From Paenibacillus caui (lineage in GTDB: Bacteria > Bacillota > Bacilli > Paenibacillales > Paenibacillaceae): DNA of 64,000 bases. The DNA is taken from assembly GCF_019904135.1 (NCBI RefSeq), contig NZ_JAIOGQ010000016.1, positions 1-64,000 of the forward strand, given 5' to 3'. The position numbers were made by a program, and so were the translations under genes. Of the stretch, positions 42,778 to 50,261 are shown piece after piece (position 1 is the stretch's first letter; every line of letters starts with the position of its first letter). The notes under the pieces are model-generated. The model saw only the letters and a list, made by a program, of their open reading frames with translations. It did no database searches and was not told the origin of the DNA.

Positions 42778-43590
42778 GTGGATTATAACGTAAACAGCGG
42801 CGGGCTTGTCCTGAAAACAGACGGAAAGCTGCTTCTCGGCGATATCTGCAGTTATTCAGGCACCTATATGCGTGACGCGGCTTCCGGGGAAACGGTGCTC
42901 CTGGATGGTATCTTCTGGTTTATGAATCAAGCCGAAGACGGCATCTATTACAGCGATCAGCAGCGCGGCCATCGCCTCTTCAGGTTCGACACCGCTCTGA
43001 TGACGGCAGAGCCGCTGTCGGACAGCCCGTGTTACGGACTGATCCGGCACGGAGAATGGCTCTATTATATCAACGAGACGGACAGGAAGCTGTACCGCTG
43101 CCTCATGAGCGGGAAGAATGAAACCCGGATTGCGGATGAACCGGTAGAATCCTTTATCGTAGAGGAGGAGCAAGTCTACTATGCCACGGGACAAGGCATC
43201 AGGACATGCCGGATCACAGGGGGAGGCAGAGAGGTCGTTTCGGATGCGGTTGCCGCCGGACTGCTCCTGCTGGGAGAGAAGCTGGTTTTTGCCGACAAGA
43301 AGAACCGGTATCTCTTGTCGGTCCTGGATTTGCGGACAGGCAGCATCGATTCATATGAAGATCTCGTCCCCGGCAGCATGAATAGCGACGGACGCTTCCT
43401 GTACTGTACGAACCGCAAGCATGACGGAACGATTTACCGGGTCGATCCGGAGTCGGGAAGCCAGATCCGGATTTGCGGGGAGAGGGCGGATCACCTGCAC
43501 ATCGTAGGCGACGAAATGGTTTTTAGCAGCCGGTATGAATGGTACGGAATGTCCTTATCCGGCGGACAGGCAGCAAAAGTCATAACGTGA
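42778..43590 (+). CDS. DUF5050-like beta-propeller protein in the T7SS module
   Basis: 270 residues of repeating strands (IFWFMNQAEDGIYYSD, WLYYINETDRKLYR, QVYYATGQGIRT, FLYCTNRKHDGTIYRVD), as in six-bladed DUF5050-type propellers. No signal peptide, so it is cytosolic. Its role is unknown; its place between the YukD-like gene and EssC suggests a scaffold in the secretion apparatus. GTG start with AAAGGAG. Confidence 0.65.
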   Translation: MDYNVNSGGLVLKTDGKLLLGDICSYSGTYMRDAASGETVLLDGIFWFMNQAEDGIYYSDQQRGHRLFRFDTALMTAEPLSDSPCYGLIRHGEWLYYINETDRKLYRCLMSGKNETRIADEPVESFIVEEEQVYYATGQGIRTCRITGGGREVVSDAVAAGLLLLGEKLVFADKKNRYLLSVLDLRTGSIDSYEDLVPGSMNSDGRFLYCTNRKHDGTIYRVDPESGSQIRICGERADHLHIVGDEMVFSSRYEWYGMSLSGGQAAKVIT

Positions 43591-43603
43591 TGGTGAGGCC
43601 AAT

Positions 43604-46600
43604 ATGATTAATGAAAAGTATGAGTTCACCCGCCAGCCCCGTTTTCTCCCGGAAATGCCAGGCGGGGAACTGGAAATTCCGGATCCGCCCCGTGCCTACG
43701 AGAAGCCGGAGATTTCCTGGTTCACCCTGCTGGCGCCGCCTGTCGTCATGCTCGTGATCACCTTGCTGCTGGCTTTAACTTCCCAGTCTATGTTCATGAT
43801 GCTGTCGATGGCCATGACAGTGATGACGCTTGTCGTCTCCCTGGCCAGCGCCACTTCTCAGATCAAGAAGTACAAGGACAAGAAGAAGGAACGCGAGAAG
43901 AAGTACCTGCAATTTATCGTCGATTGCCGAAGCGGGCTGACGCTGGCCAGAGAACAGCAGGTTAGAGCCATGAATGAGATGAACCCGGAGCCTGCTTCCT
44001 GCCTGCAAAGAATCCGGCAGCTGGACAACAGGCTGTGGGAAAGAACGCCTTCTTACCCGGATTTCCTCTCGCTTCGCGTCGGGGTGGGCAGCGTTCCTGC
44101 CGCGCTGCGGATCAATTATGCGAAGCAGGCGGTCATGATGGAAAGCGATCCTCTCCTGATGGAACCGCATAGGCTGGCGATGGAGTTCGACCGGGTTCAA
44201 GAGGTCCCGGTAGCCGTCAATCTGCTGGATTCGGAGATTTGCGGCATTGCCGGAGACAAGGAAAGTGCTTATGCGGTCGTGACGCAGATGCTGCTCCAGT
44301 TAGTCACGCATCACGGATATGACGATGTCAGGGTTGTCGTTCTGACTTCGGAGGAAGCCGCCCTCAGGTGGAACTGGCTTAAGGTTCTGCCGCATATGTG
44401 GAGTGACGGTTTCGATTCCAGGTATCTGCTCTGCGGCAAAGCGATCACCCACCCGATTCTCGGAGAGCTGTACGCCATTATCAAGGATCGGGAGCTGAAG
44501 ACCGTGGGAGGCGGCATACTTCCGCACTATGTGTTTATAGTGGAAGACCCGTCTCTGCTCGAGAACGAGCCGATCAACAAGTATTTGTACAACAAGTCCG
44601 GATTTCTTGGCGTATCTGCGGTGTTCATCGCCCAGAACCAGGCCTACCTCCCGATGAACTGCAAGCAGGTCGTGATGCTGCAGGGCAAAATCGGGGAGCT
44701 TACGGGCAGGGAAACCGGCGAGAAATCGGCGTTTGTTCCCGACAAGGCGGATTTGCGGCAGCTTGAGCAAGCTGCCCGCAAGCTTGCGCCGCTGCGCATT
44801 AAAAATACGGCCGCCCAGTTCTCGCTGCCTTCAGCGCTTACGCTCATGGAGATGCTGCGCGCGAAAACGGCGGACGACGTTGATTTGTTATCCCGCTGGG
44901 AAAGGAACAAGCCCTTTAAAGGGATGAGCGTCCCGATCGGCGTCAAGGCCGGGGGCAGCCTCTTTCATCTGGATATGCACGAGACCGGACATGGTCCGCA
45001 CGGACTGGTCGCCGGGACGACAGGCTCCGGGAAGAGTGAACTGCTCCAGAGCATCATCGTTTCACTGGCCATCAACTATCATCCGCACGACGTCTCGTTT
45101 GTCCTGATTGACTATAAGGGCGGCGGGATGGCGGATATTTTCAGAGGCATGCCCCATCTCGTCGGGACGATCACGAACCTGGGCGGGAATCAGACTACGC
45201 GGGCCCTGCTGTCCATCAAGAGTGAATTGATGCGCAGGCAGCGTGTCTTCTCGGAGTATGGCGTGAACAACATCGACCGGTATCAGAAGCTGTACTACAG
45301 CCATCATAGCCGGCAAGAGGCAGACCGCATGCCGGCGGTTCCGCATCTGGTTATGATCGCCGATGAATTTGCCGAGCTGAAGCAGGATCAGCCGGATTTC
45401 ATGAAGGAGCTGGTCAGTACGGCCCGGGTTGGGCGCAGCCTGGGCGTGCATTTGATTCTGGCCACGCAGAAGCCCGCGGGCGTTGTGGACGATCAGATCT
45501 GGAGCAATTCCAAGTTCAAAATCTGCCTTAAAGTGCAGGATGAAACCGACAGTCAGGACGTGATCAAACGGCCGGATGCAGCCATGATCAAGGAACCGGG
45601 CCGCGCCTACATCCAGGTGGGCAACGACGAAATCTTCGAGCTGTTCCAGTCGGCGTACTCCGGCGCCGATTACGATCCGGAAGGGGAGATGCAGAAACGG
45701 GAGAACCGGGTGAAACGCATTTACGAAATCTCGCTCCATGGCCGCGCCGAACAGATTTATCCGCTGGAAGAAGAGAAGATAGCGAAGAAAGAGTTGCCGA
45801 CCCAGCTCAAGGCGATGGTGCGGCACATCATCTCTCTTTCCGGTCAGAGCGGAATCAAGCCGCTCAAGGGTCCCTGGATGCCCCCGCTGCCGGAGACTGT
45901 GTTTCTGGATGACATTCACGGGCCGGAGTCGGGGTTCCATGAAGAATATGGCCGCTGGACGGCAAGCGGGGACATATTAAGCGTGCCGATCGGTCTGCTG
46001 GACGATCCGCGGAACCAGCGTCAGGAGCCGCTGGTCCTTGATTTTGCGAGCGACGGCAACCTGTTTGTGTACGGATCTCCCGGGACGGGGAAGACGTACC
46101 TGCTGAGAACGCTGTGCATGTCGCTTGCCCACAAATACTCTCCGGCGGATGCCCATTTGTACATCATGGACTTCGGAGGGGCTTCTTTCAAGGTGCTGGA
46201 ACGGCTTCCGCATTGCGGCGGCGTGATGACGCTGGAGCAGGAATCGAGAATTCAGCAATTCGTGCTCTTCCTGTTCCGGATCATGGAGGAACGGAAAAGG
46301 GTGTTCGAAGACAGCCGGAGCGACGGGTTCAACGATTTCAGAAAGGACGGCGGAAGCGGGCTTCCGGCTATTGTGCTCGTCATAGACAATTATTTTGCCT
46401 TGTCGGAAACGTATGAACAGATCGACGAGAAGATGGTGATGCTGGCCCGGGAAGGCTCGAAATACGGCATCTACATGGTTGTATCGGCAACCAACGCTTC
46501 GCTCGTCCGATACAAATTTGCCGTGAACTTCAAAGTGGCCGTAACGCTTCAGCTTACAGACAAAGGGGAATATGACAGTATCGTAGGACGGACGGAAGGA

Positions 46601-47539
46601 CTGGAACCGGCCAAAGTAGCCGGACGGGCGCTCGTGAGAGGAAAGCCGCCGCTGGAATTCCAAACTGCGGTTCCGGAATTCAGGGGACTGGATACCGAAC
46701 CAATCCTTGGGCGGTTTGAAGCATTCGTTCAGTCCGGAGTGATTCCCGTTGCCACGCCGATTCCGGTCATGCCGGCCAAAATTGATCTGGCCGAAATTAA
46801 CCGCGAGGGCAGCCAACTTGCCATCGGTCTCGGCGATCAGGATCTGCAGCCGGTCTACGTCGATTTGGCCGCCACCCCGGTCCTGATGATTGCCGGAGAT
46901 CCTCTCGCGGGCAAGAGTACGCAGCTCGTTTCCTGGATCGGTGCGCTCAATGAGAAGTGGGGAGCGGAGCGCTTCGATGTCTATGCGCTGGATTCCAGCG
47001 CCATGGGACTGTATTCTATGATGCAATATTCCAACGTCACGGATCTATCGCAGATTGAAGATATGTATTCGTTCGTAGAGAGCATCAAGGAAGAGCTCGA
47101 TGGACGCCGCTCCAAACTGCTGGAAACGAGAAAAGCGGGCGGTGATGTGAATGCGATCACCCGCTCCTGGAAACAGATCATTTTCGTGATCGACAAGCTC
47201 AGTGAGCTCACGGAGAGTGATCTATATTCTTTGAAAGAATTGCTTGAACGGATCGTGAAGCAGGAACGCGGCATGAAGGTGGCCGTTCTTGCTGCTGATC
47301 TGACGGCAGAGCTCGCGAACAACTGGGACAGCTTGGGCAAAGCGATCCGGGAAGAGCAGTGCGGGCTGCTTCTAGGGAGTTTGAAAGAGCAGAACCTGTT
47401 TAATGCAAGGCTTCCTTACGGAACTCAGGAGAAAGAGCTGGAGCCGGGAGACGGGTATTTTATCGTGAAGAACAAATTTACCGGTCTTCGAACTGCCGTT
47501 TACACGAATAAGTCCGAAATGGTTACTGAAAGGAGGTGA
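43604..47539 (+). CDS. essC: EssC-like FtsK/SpoIIIE ATPase of a type VII secretion system
   Basis: 1311 residues. Two membrane helices (about 45-90) precede three tandem ATPase domains with P-loops GTTGSGKSE (about 471), GSPGTGKTY (about 824) and GDPLAGKST (about 1100). The first domain has the full Walker B MIADEFAEL. The N-terminus lacks the FHA pair found in Bacillus YukB and S. aureus EssC and is closer in layout to mycobacterial EccC. It powers export of WXG100 proteins and effectors. The stop lies inside the ribosome site of the following WXG100 gene. Confidence 0.93.
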   Translation: MINEKYEFTRQPRFLPEMPGGELEIPDPPRAYEKPEISWFTLLAPPVVMLVITLLLALTSQSMFMMLSMAMTVMTLVVSLASATSQIKKYKDKKKEREKKYLQFIVDCRSGLTLAREQQVRAMNEMNPEPASCLQRIRQLDNRLWERTPSYPDFLSLRVGVGSVPAALRINYAKQAVMMESDPLLMEPHRLAMEFDRVQEVPVAVNLLDSEICGIAGDKESAYAVVTQMLLQLVTHHGYDDVRVVVLTSEEAALRWNWLKVLPHMWSDGFDSRYLLCGKAITHPILGELYAIIKDRELKTVGGGILPHYVFIVEDPSLLENEPINKYLYNKSGFLGVSAVFIAQNQAYLPMNCKQVVMLQGKIGELTGRETGEKSAFVPDKADLRQLEQAARKLAPLRIKNTAAQFSLPSALTLMEMLRAKTADDVDLLSRWERNKPFKGMSVPIGVKAGGSLFHLDMHETGHGPHGLVAGTTGSGKSELLQSIIVSLAINYHPHDVSFVLIDYKGGGMADIFRGMPHLVGTITNLGGNQTTRALLSIKSELMRRQRVFSEYGVNNIDRYQKLYYSHHSRQEADRMPAVPHLVMIADEFAELKQDQPDFMKELVSTARVGRSLGVHLILATQKPAGVVDDQIWSNSKFKICLKVQDETDSQDVIKRPDAAMIKEPGRAYIQVGNDEIFELFQSAYSGADYDPEGEMQKRENRVKRIYEISLHGRAEQIYPLEEEKIAKKELPTQLKAMVRHIISLSGQSGIKPLKGPWMPPLPETVFLDDIHGPESGFHEEYGRWTASGDILSVPIGLLDDPRNQRQEPLVLDFASDGNLFVYGSPGTGKTYLLRTLCMSLAHKYSPADAHLYIMDFGGASFKVLERLPHCGGVMTLEQESRIQQFVLFLFRIMEERKRVFEDSRSDGFNDFRKDGGSGLPAIVLVIDNYFALSETYEQIDEKMVMLAREGSKYGIYMVVSATNASLVRYKFAVNFKVAVTLQLTDKGEYDSIVGRTEGLEPAKVAGRALVRGKPPLEFQTAVPEFRGLDTEPILGRFEAFVQSGVIPVATPIPVMPAKIDLAEINREGSQLAIGLGDQDLQPVYVDLAATPVLMIAGDPLAGKSTQLVSWIGALNEKWGAERFDVYALDSSAMGLYSMMQYSNVTDLSQIEDMYSFVESIKEELDGRRSKLLETRKAGGDVNAITRSWKQIIFVIDKLSELTESDLYSLKELLERIVKQERGMKVAVLAADLTAELANNWDSLGKAIREEQCGLLLGSLKEQNLFNARLPYGTQEKELEPGDGYFIVKNKFTGLRTAVYTNKSEMVTERR

Positions 47540-47544
47540 TATCA

Positions 47545-47835
47545 ATGGCAAATTTGACATTTAGCCCCGAACAGGCTCGCGGTGTGGCCAAGTCCATCAT
47601 GAGCAAAGGGAACAATGCGCGCGACCTTATCAACCAACTCGACAGAGAAATCAAATCTGTGGAAGGCTGGTGGCAAGGGGAATCCGCGAAAGCTTTTGTT
47701 GATGAATTCCATCAACTGAAGCCGAATCTGGATAAGCTGGTAGAATGCGTACACAACATTAGCAATAATCTGACTAAAATCGCTGAAATCAAGGAACAAA
47801 GTGAAAGAGACATCGCAAGCTCACTGCGTAAATAA
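47545..47835 (+). CDS. esxA: WXG100 protein 1 (EsxA-like)
   Basis: 96 residues, a helical hairpin with the turn motif Trp43-Gln44-Gly45 (GWWQGESAKAF). WXG100 proteins dimerise and are exported by EssC. AAAGGAGGTGAT is an exceptionally strong ribosome site, fitting high expression. A terminator-like hairpin follows at 47844. Confidence 0.95.
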   Translation: MANLTFSPEQARGVAKSIMSKGNNARDLINQLDREIKSVEGWWQGESAKAFVDEFHQLKPNLDKLVECVHNISNNLTKIAEIKEQSERDIASSLRK

Positions 47836-47843
47836 GGAGAATA

Positions 47844-47884
47844 GGCGTGAAGAACAGTACACTCTGCTGTGCTTCACGCCTTTT
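47844..47884 (+). terminator. Hairpin/terminator between the two WXG100 genes
   Basis: GGCGTGAAG pairs with CTTCACGCC, with an inner ACAG/CTGT stem, followed by TTTTC. As it lies within the run, it probably reduces rather than ends transcription downstream of the abundant EsxA. Confidence 0.75.
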
Positions 47885-47918
47885 CAAAATTTAACGATTA
47901 CCCAAGGGAGGGATATTC

Positions 47919-48236
47919 ATGTATTCGCCGGGTGAAATCAGCAGCGCAGCCAGAAAAATACATAACGAGAAAGCGGATTTGCAAAATACGGAACGCCGTT
48001 TTGCCGGCAATCTTGGCAGTATTGATACATGGTGGAAGGGCCAGGCGGGAAAAGCCTTTATCGATGATTATAAACGGCAAACCAGGCAGGCGATGGACCG
48101 TCTGTATTCGGAGATGGAGAGCGTGCAATCCGGCTTGGAGAGGCTCGCCACTGAGGTCCGGAACGCCGACGAGCAAAAGCGGATGAAAGAACAGCAAAAA
48201 GCGCTGCTGGAGCGACAAAAGAAAGCGAAGAGATAG
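47919..48236 (+). CDS. WXG100 protein 2
   Basis: 105 residues with the turn motif Trp39-Lys40-Gly41 (TWWKGQAGKAF) between two long helices, and a Lys/Gln-rich tail. It may pair with WXG100 protein 1 or act as the partner of the lipase effector downstream. GGGAGG precedes the ATG. Confidence 0.92.
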   Translation: MYSPGEISSAARKIHNEKADLQNTERRFAGNLGSIDTWWKGQAGKAFIDDYKRQTRQAMDRLYSEMESVQSGLERLATEVRNADEQKRMKEQQKALLERQKKAKR

Positions 48237-48293
48237 AGCTGACGTGATCTTCCCGGCTCTATTCATTCGCATAGTAAGGAGTGTAATGAAACC

Positions 48294-49469
48294 GTGCTGA
48301 CGGATAAAGAAAGCTTATTATTATGCGAACTGGTGAATTCCGGACTCGCCAAACATCAGGTTGATCGTAGTATCGCGGAGATCGCCCAGTCGCTAGACGG
48401 AAATTCCGACCCGTCATCTGCCGCAAGGATGTTGGCCCTGGAGATCCTCGCCAGTCCCAATATGCCTCGTCTCCATTTTCGGGATTATTGGATGCTGGAG
48501 AAGATGGGTTTGTGCTTTTTTGCGGGAGATGAAGAGGTAGGGCATGTCGTCGTCCAGGCCCCTGAAGACGCAGAGATGAATATGATGAATATACAAAGCG
48601 ATAGCGGGCTGGAGGAAACGGCACAACGTTTGGAGCCGCTCGGAAGGAAAGGCAATTTGATGTTCACGGGCCTTGGGCTTGGGGGCTACTATGCGTCCCG
48701 TCTTGCCGCCCGGCTTGATGCCGAAGCTCTGGTGTTCGGCGCACCCAGTACAGAGGAACTGCCCGGAAAGGTGAGAAATTTTGTCGGTGAAGATGATCCG
48801 GTTGGAGACTCTACCTCGAAAGTCATATTTGTGAAGCAAAAATCCCCGGCGGAAAATGTCGCGGAGTCCTATATTCAGACGCTCGTATTTGATGAGCAGG
48901 GGAGCGCGGTTGTTGCCGATCAAAGCGATTATTCCAAATTTGTGAGCTGGTTTTACAATACGGCAAGCACGATACGTCCTGAAGTTTGGGAACTCTTTTT
49001 CGGGAAGAATGAGAGTGGGGAACTGCTGCAGGACTACGGTTTGTACGGATTATTTTTACAGGCGGATGAATTGAATGAGGAGAAAATAAACCGCTCGATG
49101 GATGCGGTTCTCGGTTACGCAGAGCATGAACTTGAACAAAGCCGAAACCGGATCAAAAACGAGCTGGAGCATATAGAAATCGAAGATGTGAAGGTTTGCG
49201 TCGGCGAGATCGGCGACAGGCTGGCGAATCAGGCGGTGGACCTGGTCTATGATGTTTATCGCAGCGTAGAGACGATTATAATGGGCGTAGGTCTGATTAC
49301 TCTGGAACAGGCAACCTATCCTGTTATATCATGGATGGGAGATTTTAGCAGACGCGTCGGTGAATTGTTGGACAGGGAGCTTGTGCTGATCACAGAAGCC
49401 GTCGAGAAAGAACTGCAGCACTATATGGACGAGATGTTCAAATTTCCGGAAATATCGCTGGATTGGTAA
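48294..49469 (+). CDS. Lipase-like protein lacking the catalytic serine (T7SS-associated)
   Basis: 391 residues, cytosolic (no signal). The segment TGLGLGGYYASRLAARL (about 122-138) aligns with the nucleophile elbow TGHSKGG of the lipase at 50254, but the Ser position is Leu. The N-terminal start (LTDKESLLLCELVNSG) resembles that of the lipase too. The C-terminal 150 residues are helical. It is probably a non-catalytic relative, perhaps a targeting or inhibitory partner. The GTG start at 48294 has AAGGAGTG upstream. Confidence 0.6.
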   Translation: MLTDKESLLLCELVNSGLAKHQVDRSIAEIAQSLDGNSDPSSAARMLALEILASPNMPRLHFRDYWMLEKMGLCFFAGDEEVGHVVVQAPEDAEMNMMNIQSDSGLEETAQRLEPLGRKGNLMFTGLGLGGYYASRLAARLDAEALVFGAPSTEELPGKVRNFVGEDDPVGDSTSKVIFVKQKSPAENVAESYIQTLVFDEQGSAVVADQSDYSKFVSWFYNTASTIRPEVWELFFGKNESGELLQDYGLYGLFLQADELNEEKINRSMDAVLGYAEHELEQSRNRIKNELEHIEIEDVKVCVGEIGDRLANQAVDLVYDVYRSVETIIMGVGLITLEQATYPVISWMGDFSRRVGELLDRELVLITEAVEKELQHYMDEMFKFPEISLDW

Positions 49470-49517
49470 GCGTTAAAATGGTGATGGCAATCAACCCATG
49501 AAAGGGGGATTGTATGA

Positions 49518-50261
49518 ATGAAGCGGATGGCCATACAGACTTTATTAGTGATGTGCATGATCATCATAGCGTTGGGAGTGAGCGGATGCATGAACAAGAA
49601 GCAGGACCCGGAAGTAATCAAGGATGAAATGATGGCCTATTTGGAGAAGAAGTATGGAGAGGAGTTTGTCCCCCTGTCTTTAAGCTTCAGCGATTTTGCA
49701 TACAGCTATGACCGGTTGTACGCGTATCCGAAAAAAGGGACGGAAAAAGATGCTTTCGAGGTGTGGGGGACGAGGAAGGATGACGGTTCCTACAGCATGA
49801 GCGACGGGTATTTTGCAAAATATATCAGGCCGGAATATGAAACGGTGATGTCCGGTTTTGTCAGCGAGATTTACAAGGATTTCAAACTGTACACGGATTT
49901 TAACGAGGGGATTATGCCTGACAGGTTAAACAAGAATACCAAAATTGAAGAGATCTATAACAAAGACGAGCTCTTCTTTTCAGATACGGTGATTTTTGTG
50001 AAAGAATCCTCTGCGAAAGGAATTGATGATGAAGAAAGCTTGCGAACAATCGCAGAGAAGATGCAGGCCAAGAAAATGGTTGGCAGTGTGCGTATCTATA
50101 TCGTTTTTGATGATAAGTATGAATCCATCGGATTGGAGACATTAAAGGGTTTATCCCCAACCGAAGATAAAAATTACTTCCCCTATTATCGCAAAAGGAT
50201 AAAGGTAACTCATAAACTGGAGATCAAGAAATATGGAGAGGAGGCCTATTCAAATGGCTGA
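49518..50261 (+). CDS. Lipoprotein, candidate immunity protein
   Basis: 247 residues; the lipobox VSGC (Cys about 24) directs it to the outer membrane face. The rest is an acidic alpha/beta domain with no family I recognise. Its stop overlaps the start of the lipase gene by 8 bases, a tight toxin-type pairing. In S. aureus the T7SS lipase TslA is blocked by a lipoprotein, TilA; the same role here is inference from gene order. GGGG-type ribosome site. Confidence 0.65.
   Translation: MKRMAIQTLLVMCMIIIALGVSGCMNKKQDPEVIKDEMMAYLEKKYGEEFVPLSLSFSDFAYSYDRLYAYPKKGTEKDAFEVWGTRKDDGSYSMSDGYFAKYIRPEYETVMSGFVSEIYKDFKLYTDFNEGIMPDRLNKNTKIEEIYNKDELFFSDTVIFVKESSAKGIDDEESLRTIAEKMQAKKMVGSVRIYIVFDDKYESIGLETLKGLSPTEDKNYFPYYRKRIKVTHKLEIKKYGEEAYSNG

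Noticed and set aside
45977-47026. 349-codon minus-strand open frame
   Set aside because: Antisense to the EssC-like gene with its P-loops; no start signal.
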